Part shown: piece after piece, positions 7,838 to 17,440 of the stretch
How the letters are laid out: each line of letters starts with the position of its first letter
Position numbering within the stretch: position 1 is the stretch's first letter
Source of the DNA: Neolewinella marina
GTDB taxonomy: Bacteria; Bacteroidota; Bacteroidia; Chitinophagales; Saprospiraceae
Reading direction: 5' to 3'
NCBI RefSeq assembly: GCF_002631205.1
Contig: NZ_PDLO01000005.1
Coordinates: 1 to 64,000, forward strand
DNA: 64,000 nt
The notes under the pieces: model-generated
Database searches by the model: none
What the model was told of the DNA's origin: nothing
The model's input: only the letters and a program-made list of their open reading frames with translations
Made by a program: the position numbers and the translations under genes

Positions 7838-10800
7838 ATGTATTTGCTGCGCCTTTGTCTCTCCCTGTTCGTATGTGCCCTCCTGACGGGCTGTGTGCCC
7901 CGGGTCACCGGCAGTGCTCCGCCTCCCGCCGCCCGGGCAACTCCACCGAACGTAGTGCTCATCGTGGCTGATGACCTGGGCTGGGCTGACCTCGGGTTCA
8001 TGGGAAACGATCTTTACCACACGCCTAACCTGGACCGCCTGAGCGAACAAAGCGTGGCCTTCACCGACGCCTACGCCGCAGCATCAAACTGCGCACCGAG
8101 CCGGGCCGCCATGATGACGGGGCGCTACGCCGTCTATAACGGAGTGTACACCGTGAGTCCCTCGGACCGGGGCGACGAGCGTACCCGGCGGCTCATCCCG
8201 GTGACCAATCAGGACTTTCCGGCCGACTCCCTGGAACTGCTGCCCGCCTACCTGAAGCGCCACGGCTACCGCACGGCCAACCTCGGCAAGTGGCACCTGG
8301 GGCAGGACCCTACTACCCAGGGTTTCGACGTCAACGTGGCGGGCGGAGCCATGGGCAACCCCCAGGGTTCTTACTTCAGCCCCTATCGCCTGCCCTCCAT
8401 TGAGCAGGGGCCCGAAGGGGAGTACCTCACCAACCGGCTGGGGGACGAGGCCATCCGGTTCCTCCGAGAGAGCAGCACTGCCCCCTTCTTCCTGTACCTC
8501 CCCTTCTACTCCGTCCATACCCCCATCCAGGCCCCGGACACCACCGTGGCCCGTTACCTGGCCCGGGGTGACCTGGCGGACAAACAGCAGGCGACCTACG
8601 CCGCCATGGTGGAGACGCTGGACCGTAACGTGGGCCACCTCCTCGACGAGATCGACCGACTCGGGGTAGCCGAAAATACCATTGTGATCTTCACCTCCGA
8701 CAATGGGGGGGTAGACAAGATCAGCGACCAGGCCCCGCTGCGGGCGGGCAAGGGCGCCTACTACGAGGGAGGCACCCGGGTGCCCCTGCTGGTCCGCTGG
8801 CCGGGCAAGATTCAACCGCGAAGGGACACCACCCCGGTAGTGAACCTCGACTTCTACCCCACCCTGGCTTCCCTCACCGGCCTGCCCCAACCACGGCAGC
8901 GGCTCGACGGCAGCGACCTGAGCGACCTGCTGCTGCACGGCAAGCCCCTGGCCGACCGTACCCTCTACTGGCACTTCCCGATCTACCTGCAGCGCTACCG
9001 GAAAACGGGGGCCGAAAGTCGCGACCCGCTGTTCCGGACACGGCCGGGTACTACCCTGCGGCGGGGCAAGTGGAAGCTCCACGAATACTTTGAGGACGGC
9101 GGAGTGGAGCTGTACGACCTTGAAGCCGATCCCGGGGAGGCCCATAACCTCGCCGGACAACAGCCCGAGGTGACGGAACGGCTATTGGCGGATATGCGCG
9201 ACTGGCGCCGCCGCACGGCCGCACCGGTACCCCGGCAGGCGAACGCGGCCTACGATCCGGCCTACGAGCGGGAAGCCTTGCGGGAATCGACGGAGGTCAC
9301 CGTGGCCATCAATACCGACCGGGGCCACGCGCTGGATCGGGGCAGCAGCGGATTCAACGTCCGCATTGCCGACAAGGTCTGGAGCTACACCCACCCCGAC
9401 TTCCGCGAGGCGGTACGGCAGATGCAGCCCGGCTGGCTGCGGTTCTTCAGCGGCACCATGGGCGACGCCTTCAACGCCGCCACCGGCTTGTACGACAAGG
9501 ATTACGCCCTGATGATGGACAAACAGAAGCAGTACTTCACGGGCTACACCTACACCGCCATGAAGGGACCCCACCTGATCTCCGACCTGAACGACCTGCT
9601 GGGGGAAAGCGGCGCCAAACTGGTGGTGACGATCAATGGCTTTACCGAAAGCCCGGAGGTGACGCGGGAACTGGCCCGATTCTGCAAGAACCACCACATC
9701 GAGGTGGTCGCCTGGCAATTCTGCAACGAACCCTACTTCTACGTGCCGGCCCGCGACCGCTACTGGTGGAACGACGGCTACGACTACGCCCGCAAGATGA
9801 AGCCCCACGCCGACGCCATCCGCGAGGTATTTCCCGAGGCCCAGATCGCCCTGAATTTCACCTGGGACGGTATCTGGGATTTCGCCAAGCAGATCAACCG
9901 CTACCAGCGCGAGCACGGTGCCTACTGGAACGTCTTCAGCAAACACTCCTACGCCCCCCACGTCGGCAAAACGGAAGACTTCCCCGCCGCCTACCGCCGC
10001 GCGAACACCGTGCTGCCCAAAGTTACCTCCCCCGCGGCAATGCAGGAGATCGAAGCCTATACCGAACCCGGCATCCCCCTGCTCATCACCGAATTCGGCG
10101 TGTGGAACCGGGGACTGGGCGGCGTACAGTCCGCCGTCTACGTGGCGGAATACACCCTGCGACAGCTCGCCCACCCCAACGCCTGGTACATAGGCAGCCA
10201 CGAAATCAGCAGCCGCGCCCGCCCCGCCAACGACCGCAAGGAAGAATTGCTGGCCGCCTGGGCCGCCGGCCGCGCCATCGAAACCGATTCCCTGCGCACC
10301 GGGGTACACCTTACGCCCCACGGGAAAGCCCTGCGGCTGGTCCACGAAGCCACCAACCGGACGGACTTCACCTGGGAAACCGCCCTGGACAACGCTCCCG
10401 TCGTGCCGGGCATGGACGGAACTACCGAAACCGGATCCTTCGCGCGGGCCTTCCGCGGTACCGGCGACCTTGATTTCGTGCTGGTCACCAACCGCTCCTC
10501 CGACCGCCGCCCCCTGACCATACTGATCGACGGCCGACCCCTTTCGGGTACCGTGCAGCGCCGGTACTTCAGCAGCCAGGAGGCGTCTGCGAACGACATC
10601 TCGGTAGTGGATGATCAACTCCCCGCGGCGGAGCTCGACCTCCTGCCCAACAGCGTAGCCCTGATTTCGTGGTCAAACGACCGGGCTACTCCCCCACCCC
10701 CGACCCGCATCTACCGGATCGCGCACGGAAAAGGACAGGTGGAGCTGTCCTGGGCCCCGGTAGAGGAAGCCACCGCCTACCGGATCACCTATGGTCCGGC

Positions 10801-11818
10801 CGGCGGTGAGCCCACCACGGTAGAGGCGGCCGCTCCCCGCACCACCCTTACCCTGGATGGCCTGGAAGCGGACAAAAGCTACACTTTCACCGCGACCGCC
10901 CGGAATGCGCACGGCACGGCACCCGCGTCCCCGCCCGCCACCAACCGCCAGGAACGGCCGGGGCAACCCTCCTTCTTCCTGACGACTACCCGGGATACGA
11001 CCATCACCCTGCAGTGGCGCAGCGTGGCCAACGCCGACGGGTACCGGGTAGACATCACCGACTTGGACACCGGCACCACCGAATCCGTGGACGCCGGACG
11101 GGCATTCGGCTACCGCTTCGATCGCGGGGTGTACGACCGGGCCTACCGCATCACCGTAACCGCCTACAACGGCTGGGGCGCCGGAAAGGCCTCCGCGCCG
11201 GTAACGCTCACCCCCTGCCGCGACCTGCCGCTGCCCGCCCGCAACATCTCGGCTACCGAGCGGGCGGACGGCTCGGTACTCCTGCGCTGGATCAGTCAGG
11301 ACACCAACGCCCGCTTTCGGGTGTACCGGGGCCAACAACCCTACGATTACCAACCGCTGGCCGAGGGAATCACCGACACCACCTACGTGGACCGGTCCCG
11401 GGAACCCGGGCGGGAATACTTCTACACCGTGAAGGCCTACAACCAGGCCGGTGAATCCAACCATTTCCCCAACGTAGCCACCGTGATCGAGTACAACACC
11501 GAGGTGAACCTGTCGGTAGCGGAAGTGCAGGAGTCAGACAGCGGAGCCACCACCCTGACCGTGGCGGTGGAGGGCCTCGTCATCGACGGGAAGTCACCCG
11601 CCGGAGTGGCCCTGAGCGACGTCTCCTACCTCAACGTGGAAGAAACACTCTTCCCGGCCACCACCCGCCAACCGGAGCGGGGGCAGTTTACCGTCCAGCT
11701 CCCGGCCGCCAGCCTCAAGCCGGGTAAAACCTACGCCCTGCGCGCCTACATCGACGGCCCCAACGGGCGGGTGTACAGCGATCCGCCCTACCGCACCCTT
11801 ACGGTGGGCCGGCGATAG
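7838..11818 (+). CDS. Sulfatase - clan GH-A glycosidase - fibronectin III fusion lipoprotein
   Basis: The ATG at 7838 gives 1326 residues with a lipoprotein signal (LLTGC); a TTG at 7823 abuts the previous stop but adds only five residues. Residues about 35-480 are an S1 sulfatase (IVADDLGWADLG, formylglycine Cys85 in C-A-P-S-R, FTSDNGG). Residues about 490-830 look like a TIM-barrel glycosidase of clan GH-A: PGWLRFFSG, an acid/base candidate Glu631 in WQFCNEPYF and a nucleophile candidate Glu752 in LLITEFGVW. A beta domain of the GH51/39 type follows to about 945, then three fibronectin III-like modules and a C-terminal beta domain. One chain may thus desulfate and cut the same glycan. The two activities are inferred from motifs; the GH family is not assigned. 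Confidence 0.88.
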   Translation: MYLLRLCLSLFVCALLTGCVPRVTGSAPPPAARATPPNVVLIVADDLGWADLGFMGNDLYHTPNLDRLSEQSVAFTDAYAAASNCAPSRAAMMTGRYAVYNGVYTVSPSDRGDERTRRLIPVTNQDFPADSLELLPAYLKRHGYRTANLGKWHLGQDPTTQGFDVNVAGGAMGNPQGSYFSPYRLPSIEQGPEGEYLTNRLGDEAIRFLRESSTAPFFLYLPFYSVHTPIQAPDTTVARYLARGDLADKQQATYAAMVETLDRNVGHLLDEIDRLGVAENTIVIFTSDNGGVDKISDQAPLRAGKGAYYEGGTRVPLLVRWPGKIQPRRDTTPVVNLDFYPTLASLTGLPQPRQRLDGSDLSDLLLHGKPLADRTLYWHFPIYLQRYRKTGAESRDPLFRTRPGTTLRRGKWKLHEYFEDGGVELYDLEADPGEAHNLAGQQPEVTERLLADMRDWRRRTAAPVPRQANAAYDPAYEREALRESTEVTVAINTDRGHALDRGSSGFNVRIADKVWSYTHPDFREAVRQMQPGWLRFFSGTMGDAFNAATGLYDKDYALMMDKQKQYFTGYTYTAMKGPHLISDLNDLLGESGAKLVVTINGFTESPEVTRELARFCKNHHIEVVAWQFCNEPYFYVPARDRYWWNDGYDYARKMKPHADAIREVFPEAQIALNFTWDGIWDFAKQINRYQREHGAYWNVFSKHSYAPHVGKTEDFPAAYRRANTVLPKVTSPAAMQEIEAYTEPGIPLLITEFGVWNRGLGGVQSAVYVAEYTLRQLAHPNAWYIGSHEISSRARPANDRKEELLAAWAAGRAIETDSLRTGVHLTPHGKALRLVHEATNRTDFTWETALDNAPVVPGMDGTTETGSFARAFRGTGDLDFVLVTNRSSDRRPLTILIDGRPLSGTVQRRYFSSQEASANDISVVDDQLPAAELDLLPNSVALISWSNDRATPPPPTRIYRIAHGKGQVELSWAPVEEATAYRITYGPAGGEPTTVEAAAPRTTLTLDGLEADKSYTFTATARNAHGTAPASPPATNRQERPGQPSFFLTTTRDTTITLQWRSVANADGYRVDITDLDTGTTESVDAGRAFGYRFDRGVYDRAYRITVTAYNGWGAGKASAPVTLTPCRDLPLPARNISATERADGSVLLRWISQDTNARFRVYRGQQPYDYQPLAEGITDTTYVDRSREPGREYFYTVKAYNQAGESNHFPNVATVIEYNTEVNLSVAEVQESDSGATTLTVAVEGLVIDGKSPAGVALSDVSYLNVEETLFPATTRQPERGQFTVQLPAASLKPGKTYALRAYIDGPNGRVYSDPPYRTLTVGRR

Positions 11819-11868
11819 GCAAATTTTGGGGCGCGTACGCGGGTGCCGAGGGGGAAGCCTGAGAGCCC

Positions 11869-14800
11869 CTACCCCGCCACCTGGTCCAGCCCGGCTACGT
11901 ACTGGGAGGGGGTATGGCCGAACTCCTTCTGGAAACACTTCGAAAAGTATTTCGGGGTGTTGAAGCCGGTCATGTAAGCCACTTCCGACACCTGGAACTT
12001 GCGCTGCTGGAGGAGCAGGGCCGCCTTCTTGAGCCGGAAGCGCTTGATGAAGTTGGCGGGCGCTTCCTGCAGCAACCGTTCCATATGGCGGTAGAGGGTG
12101 GGCCGGCTCATGGACAACTCCGCGGCCAGGAACTCAACGCTCAGGTCACTGGAGGCGTAGTGCTCCTCCATCAGCTGGTTGAGGCGCTGGAGAAACTGCT
12201 CGTCGGCGGAGAGGCAGTCGTCCGGCTCGCTGGGTTCGATGGTGTAGACCCGCGGCTGATCGTCGGTCAAGGCAGCGAGCTTCCGGCGTTCGGCGACGAG
12301 GCTTTTGATCCGCCACCGGAGCAACTCGCCGCTGAAGGGCTTTTCAATGATGTCGGTTACTCCCGCCTGCAGGGCATCCAGCCGCAGGTTCACGCTGGTG
12401 CGGCCAGTCAGGATCAGGAAGGGGGTGGTACCCGTCCGGGCATCTCCGCGTACGGCGGTGAGCAACTCCAGTCCGCTGAGTCCCGGCATATGGAGGTCGC
12501 TCAGGATCAGATCGGGCTGGGCTTCGAGGGCGAGTTCCAGGCCCCGCTGCCCGTTGGGGGCTTCCAATACCTGAAAGGACTCGCAGAGGGTTTCCCGGAT
12601 CAGCTCCCGTATCCCGGCATTGTCCTCCACCACCAGCACGGTACCCAGCGGTTCGCGGTCGGATCCGGTGGGCGCCGCGACCAGGGATTCCACGGGGGAA
12701 ATGCCGTCGAGGTGCCCCATGGAGGCGTAAAACTGCCTACCGACGGGCAGGGCCACGCTCACCTCGGTGAATTTCCCTTCCTCGCTTTCCAGTTGGATGG
12801 TGCCGTGGTGCAGGTTCACCAGCCGGGCCACCAGTTCCAACCCGATGCCGGTCCCTTCGATGGACGAAGCATTGGCGTGCTCGGATCGGTAGAAGCGGTC
12901 GAAAATCCGTTGCAGTTCCTCCCGGGCGATGCCGATGCCTGAATCCCGGACGGACAACAGAAGCTTGGGGGCGACTTCGGTCGACAGGCCGACCTTCAGC
13001 TCCACGGAACCCCCTTCGGGGGTATACTTGATGGCGTTGTTGAGCAGGTTCAACAGGATGATTTCGAGCACATTGCTATCGAAGTAGATTTCACCCGTGC
13101 CTTCCGGGAAATGCCGGCGCAGGTCGATGCCCCGGATCTGGGCCAGGTCGTGCACCCGGTCGAAGACACTCTCAAGGAAGGGCCCGGGGGCGTGTGCCCT
13201 GACCCAAAGCTGGAACCCGCCGTCCTCGGTGCGCCGCATTTTCATCACCCGGTCGGACAGCTGCTTGAGGCGGACCGCATTCTGGTAGATCCGCTGGACG
13301 GCCACCTGGTCCACCTCCTTACCCTGCATCACCCTTTCCAGGGGCCCGAGGATGAGGGTGAGCCGGTTGCGCATCTCGTGGGAGATGTCCGACAGGTAGA
13401 TCATCTGCCGGTTCTGCCGGCGGATGGTGGCGAGGTTGCGGGCCAGCTTGCGCCGCAGCCGCATCCAGTTGTTCCAGATCAGCCAGCCGGCCACGAGCAG
13501 CAACAGGACTACGGCGGCATACACCGTGAGCGCGGTCTGGGTCAGCAGGGGGTGACTGAGCACGCGGAAGGAGAAGCGGGCGGGCTCGTCGTTCCAGTAG
13601 CCATCGGCGTCGCTGTTGCGGACCTCGAGGACATAATCCCCCGCGGGCAATTGGTGGTAGGTGATCGTCCGGATTCCGGGATCGCCGATGTTCCAGTCGT
13701 CTTCCAGGCCGGCGATGCGGTAGGCAAAGCGGATCTGGTCGGGTGCGGCCAGGTCCAGGGAGGTGACCGCAACCTCAAATCCGTTGTGGCGGTGGTCGAG
13801 GCGGGCGGGAAAGTGGCTGAGGACCTCCGTTTCCTCCTCCGGGTCGCCGATCGACCGGAAGCCGGCCAGCCGCACGGGGTTGAAGGCGCGGGCCTCGGCG
13901 GTGGGCCCGGAGCTCACCTCGGTGATGCCTACCTGGTTGCCGAAGAACAGGTGCCCCCGGCCATCGGTGCCTACACTCTGGAAGGAGAATTCCCGGTTGA
14001 TGAACTGGTCTTCCGAGCTGTAGGCCCAGAAGGGGACCAGCTCGCCGGGCAGGTGATGGGCCAGGCCGGAGCTGGTGCTGAGCCACAGTTCCCCGTTCCC
14101 GGTTTCGCCGATGGAGCAAACCGTCAGGTCCGGAAGGCCGGATTCCCTTCCGTAGGACAAAAACCGGTCATTCTCTTCGTCGAAGCGGGCTACGCCGCCG
14201 CCCCGGGTGGCCGCCCAGATGACGCCGTTGCGGTCTTCGTAGAGTTGCAGGATCCCATCCGAGCGCAGTCCTGACCCCCGGCGCTTGTCGTAGGTTACAA
14301 TGGGTCCCGCGGGTAAGGTTACCCGCTTGATACCCCCGCCCCGGGTGCCGATCCAGATGCGGTTGCCGCGGTCCCGGATCATACTGAAAATGGGGTCCCT
14401 GCCCAGCTCCTGCGTGAGTTGCTCGAAGGCGGGCGGGGAGGCCGAAGCCCCTGGGGCAGAGATCCGGTGCAGCCCGTCCTGCCAGGTCCCCACCCACCAT
14501 TCCCCGTCGGTCACCTCTACCATGGAGGTCGCGTAGGACCCCACGCGCAACCATTCCCGCAGGGAATCTCCGAGCAGTTCCCCCCTTTCCAGGTCAAGGG
14601 AAACCACGGCGTTGCTCGCGGCCACCCATAGTGCGGTATCGGCCGTCCGGAGCCCGAGGATAGTGGTGGTGGGCAACTGCCCCGGGAACGTTTGCCGCTC
14701 GAAGCTTCCCGCCGCGGGGTTGAAGGCAAAAAGCCCGCCATTGTTGGTGGTAACCCACAGGGGTTGCCCCCCGCCGGCGGACCGGATGGCGGTAACCTGA

Positions 14801-15783
14801 TTGGATTCCGGGCCGCCCGGAGTGGCGGCAATCATGTGGTGGCCGAACCGCCCCCGGGGGCTGGTAATCTTCCCTACGCCCCGCAGGCTGCCTACCCACA
14901 GGCACCCCTGCCGGTCGGCCAGGAGGGCGGTGAGCTGGTTGTTCTCGAAAAATTCGTGGCCGGGGCGGAAGGCCGCGAATTCCGCTTTGCTTCCCCTGCC
15001 CCGGTGGTAGAGGCGTTGGGCCGTGGCTACCCATTCCTCCCCGGATTTCCCTTTCACCGCCGCGATCACCGGGGCGCCCTCCATCCGCTGCGGCGTGGGC
15101 GATTGGCGCTCGCCCCCCCCGCCCCGGGACAACAGTTGCAGGCTTTCCCGGTCGAAGGTGGCGGTCGCGTTCCCGGTGAGGATCACCCGGTCGTCAAGGG
15201 TATCAAACCCGATGGAAACGGACTGGGGATCGGCAAATCCGAGAAAGCCGATATCGATGGGGGCCACCGCCTCCGGCAGGCTGTCGAAAGGGGCGTCGCC
15301 GGGGAAATGCAGCAGTCCCAGGGTACCGATCACCGCCCAGGCGCGGCCCCGCTCGTCGAAGGAAACTTTGCGGACATAGTTGCGGTGAAAGAAGGACCGG
15401 AAGACCCCGGTCAGCGGATCGAAAAGGGAAATGCCGCTTTCGGTAGTGACCCAGATCCTGCCGCGTGGCCCCTCCGCGATGCTGCTGATGGTGTTGTTGA
15501 TCAGGGCCGTGGAGTCGGTCTGGTCGGCTACGTAGTGGACGGCCTCGTAGCCGTCGTAGCGGAACAAGCCGCTGCGGGTCCCGACCCAGAGGTAGCCCTG
15601 CTGGTCCTGGTGCAGGGCCGTCACGACCTGTTTTGGCAGCTCCGGAACCGCCGTAATAGTGGCCGTCGGCTGGGCGGCCAGGGTAACGGTCAGAATGGCG
15701 GCTACCGCACCCAGCAGCCACTGCCGCCAGTTTCGCCCGCTCCAACCGCGTGGACTATCGCCAGACTCCCGGGAATTATGCAT
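11869..15783 (-). CDS. Hybrid two-component system regulator (HTCS) of the glycan locus
   Basis: This 1304-residue protein holds a whole signalling pathway. An N-terminal signal anchor is followed by Reg_prop-type beta-propeller repeats (about 50-635; repeated G-x-L-W-V-G-T motifs), a Y_Y_Y domain (about 680-745), a membrane helix (about 750-772), a histidine kinase with H802 in SHEMRN, an ATPase domain with LLNLLNNAIKYT near 911 and GTGIGL near 977, a receiver domain with phospho-acceptor D1096 and K1148, and an AraC-type DNA-binding domain (about 1195-1300). In this family a glycan fragment binds the periplasmic propeller and turns on the neighbouring susCD genes. The H-box lacks the usual Pro five residues after His (Arg807 instead). 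The gene follows the sulfatases on the same strand, 139 bp away. Confidence 0.95.
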   Translation of the reverse strand: MHNSRESGDSPRGWSGRNWRQWLLGAVAAILTVTLAAQPTATITAVPELPKQVVTALHQDQQGYLWVGTRSGLFRYDGYEAVHYVADQTDSTALINNTISSIAEGPRGRIWVTTESGISLFDPLTGVFRSFFHRNYVRKVSFDERGRAWAVIGTLGLLHFPGDAPFDSLPEAVAPIDIGFLGFADPQSVSIGFDTLDDRVILTGNATATFDRESLQLLSRGGGGERQSPTPQRMEGAPVIAAVKGKSGEEWVATAQRLYHRGRGSKAEFAAFRPGHEFFENNQLTALLADRQGCLWVGSLRGVGKITSPRGRFGHHMIAATPGGPESNQVTAIRSAGGGQPLWVTTNNGGLFAFNPAAGSFERQTFPGQLPTTTILGLRTADTALWVAASNAVVSLDLERGELLGDSLREWLRVGSYATSMVEVTDGEWWVGTWQDGLHRISAPGASASPPAFEQLTQELGRDPIFSMIRDRGNRIWIGTRGGGIKRVTLPAGPIVTYDKRRGSGLRSDGILQLYEDRNGVIWAATRGGGVARFDEENDRFLSYGRESGLPDLTVCSIGETGNGELWLSTSSGLAHHLPGELVPFWAYSSEDQFINREFSFQSVGTDGRGHLFFGNQVGITEVSSGPTAEARAFNPVRLAGFRSIGDPEEETEVLSHFPARLDHRHNGFEVAVTSLDLAAPDQIRFAYRIAGLEDDWNIGDPGIRTITYHQLPAGDYVLEVRNSDADGYWNDEPARFSFRVLSHPLLTQTALTVYAAVVLLLLVAGWLIWNNWMRLRRKLARNLATIRRQNRQMIYLSDISHEMRNRLTLILGPLERVMQGKEVDQVAVQRIYQNAVRLKQLSDRVMKMRRTEDGGFQLWVRAHAPGPFLESVFDRVHDLAQIRGIDLRRHFPEGTGEIYFDSNVLEIILLNLLNNAIKYTPEGGSVELKVGLSTEVAPKLLLSVRDSGIGIAREELQRIFDRFYRSEHANASSIEGTGIGLELVARLVNLHHGTIQLESEEGKFTEVSVALPVGRQFYASMGHLDGISPVESLVAAPTGSDREPLGTVLVVEDNAGIRELIRETLCESFQVLEAPNGQRGLELALEAQPDLILSDLHMPGLSGLELLTAVRGDARTGTTPFLILTGRTSVNLRLDALQAGVTDIIEKPFSGELLRWRIKSLVAERRKLAALTDDQPRVYTIEPSEPDDCLSADEQFLQRLNQLMEEHYASSDLSVEFLAAELSMSRPTLYRHMERLLQEAPANFIKRFRLKKAALLLQQRKFQVSEVAYMTGFNTPKYFSKCFQKEFGHTPSQYVAGLDQVAG

Positions 15784-15922
15784 TCAGATCGACATTCAAT
15801 TGGCCCCCTGCTCCGGGCAGACCCCGCTGACAGCGTGGGACGGTAACAGGCTAAAGATAAAAAACCATTAGCCGGGGAGAAACCCCAGGGCGTACCAAAC
15901 AGCCTTCCGTCGCGGTTTCCGA

Positions 15923-17398
15923 CTACGGCTTGAGCGGCCAGAGGGGGTGGAGGGTGCGGGCTTCGCGCATGATGTCCTCCATTTCCGCTACTACGGCGGG
16001 GTGTTGGGCACTCACGTCTTCCGACTCTCCTAGATCATCGGGCAGGTGGTAGAGTTCTACTGGGCCTTCCGGTTTCATCCGTACGGCCTTCCATTCCCCC
16101 TTGCGCACGGCCTGGTTCGAGCTTTCCCGCTCGTGGAATTCCCAGTACAGGAAATCGTGCTTCTGCTGATTGCTGGTATCGCCGGTCAGCAGGGGGGCCA
16201 GGGAGAGTCCGTCGGTGGAATAGTCTCCGAGGTCGGCATCCGCCAGGTCGGCCACCGTGGGCAGAATGTCCCAGAAAGAAGACAAGTGATCGCTCACCGC
16301 CGGCTGCCGGATGCCCCGGGGCCAGTAGGCGATAAAGGGCACACGGATCCCCCCTTCGTAGAGGTCGCGCTTCTGCCCCCGCAGTGGTCCGGCGCTGGCA
16401 AATCGCTCGGGTACCGCGCCGCCCTCGGCGTGGGGGCCGTTGTCGCTGCTGAAGAGGATGAGGGTGTTCTCCGCCAGCCCCCGCGCTTCGAGGGCCTCGC
16501 GGATGCGGCGGACGTCGCGGTCCATGCGGACCACCATACTTGCGTAGGCGGCAAAGGGGTGTTCCTGGCTGGCGTAGGCGCCGTAGCCGGGCCCGTATTC
16601 GGCCGAGTAGCCGCCCCCCTGGGTGCCCTTCGTAAAGGGGCTTTTCTCAAATTGGCCGGCAAACCGCTGGAACAGGCTGTCCTCCGGCACCAGCATTTCC
16701 GCGTGGGGGGTGGTGTAGGCCAGATAAACAAAGAAAGGTTCGTCGTCCGCGGAATTGGTGATGAACCTGATGGCCTCCTCGGTATAGAGGTCCCCGCTGA
16801 AGGCCCCGCGGGCACCCCCCTGGTTGCCGGGTACGGCCGTCCGGCGACCGTTGACGTATACGCTATCGGGGTACTGGTAGTGGGCGTAGGCTTGGTTGAG
16901 CACTCCGTAGCTGTAGTCGAAGCCCTTTTTGAGGGGCTCCCCCGTGGTTCCGTCCATTCCCATGCCCCACTTGCCGATGGCTGCCGTGCGGTAACCGGCG
17001 CCCTGGAGTACCTCCCCGAGGGTGAGGTCATCGGGGCGCAAAGGTAGTTCAGCCCCGAAGCCCCGCGGTCCGGTTTCGTAGTTGCCGCGGACGTAAGAGG
17101 TGCCCGTATGGCGGCCGGTCATGAGGGATACCCGCGACGGCGCGCAGACCGTACTGCCGGCGTAGTGCTGGGTAAACCGGATGCCGCCCGCTGCCAGTTC
17201 GTCCAGGGTAGGCGTTTGAAAGTGGGTCTGCCCGTAGCTGCTCAGGTCACCGTAGCCCAGGTCATCCGCCAGGATGTACATGATATTCGGTGGCGTGGCG
17301 GCGGGCGGGGCATCCGAAGTAGCATGACAGCCCGCCAGCAGCAATACCACGGGTAAAAAGTAAAAACAACGCCGGAACGGGAGGGGGAGGAAAGTCAC
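15923..17398 (-). CDS. S1-family sulfatase lipoprotein
   Basis: The 491-residue protein has a lipoprotein signal with Cys24 (LLLAGC), so it is probably anchored in the outer membrane or periplasm. Sulfatase hallmarks are ILADDLGYGDLSS (residues 42-54), the formylglycine motif C-A-P-S-R with Cys85, GKWGMG near 140 and LFSSDNGPHAEGG near 320. Length and motif order match arylsulfatase A/N-acetylgalactosamine-6-sulfatase-like S1 members. It is closely similar to the sulfatase encoded just upstream (same AEGG/REGG and RDLYEGGIRVP segments), which suggests a duplicated pair with different positional specificity. The two genes are 42 bp apart and likely share a transcript. Confidence 0.92.
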   Translation of the reverse strand: MTFLPLPFRRCFYFLPVVLLLAGCHATSDAPPAATPPNIMYILADDLGYGDLSSYGQTHFQTPTLDELAAGGIRFTQHYAGSTVCAPSRVSLMTGRHTGTSYVRGNYETGPRGFGAELPLRPDDLTLGEVLQGAGYRTAAIGKWGMGMDGTTGEPLKKGFDYSYGVLNQAYAHYQYPDSVYVNGRRTAVPGNQGGARGAFSGDLYTEEAIRFITNSADDEPFFVYLAYTTPHAEMLVPEDSLFQRFAGQFEKSPFTKGTQGGGYSAEYGPGYGAYASQEHPFAAYASMVVRMDRDVRRIREALEARGLAENTLILFSSDNGPHAEGGAVPERFASAGPLRGQKRDLYEGGIRVPFIAYWPRGIRQPAVSDHLSSFWDILPTVADLADADLGDYSTDGLSLAPLLTGDTSNQQKHDFLYWEFHERESSNQAVRKGEWKAVRMKPEGPVELYHLPDDLGESEDVSAQHPAVVAEMEDIMREARTLHPLWPLKP

Positions 17399-17440
17399 GA
17401 AATCTGCGGTTGGGGTGAAAGCTGGACGGACGATCGCCCC

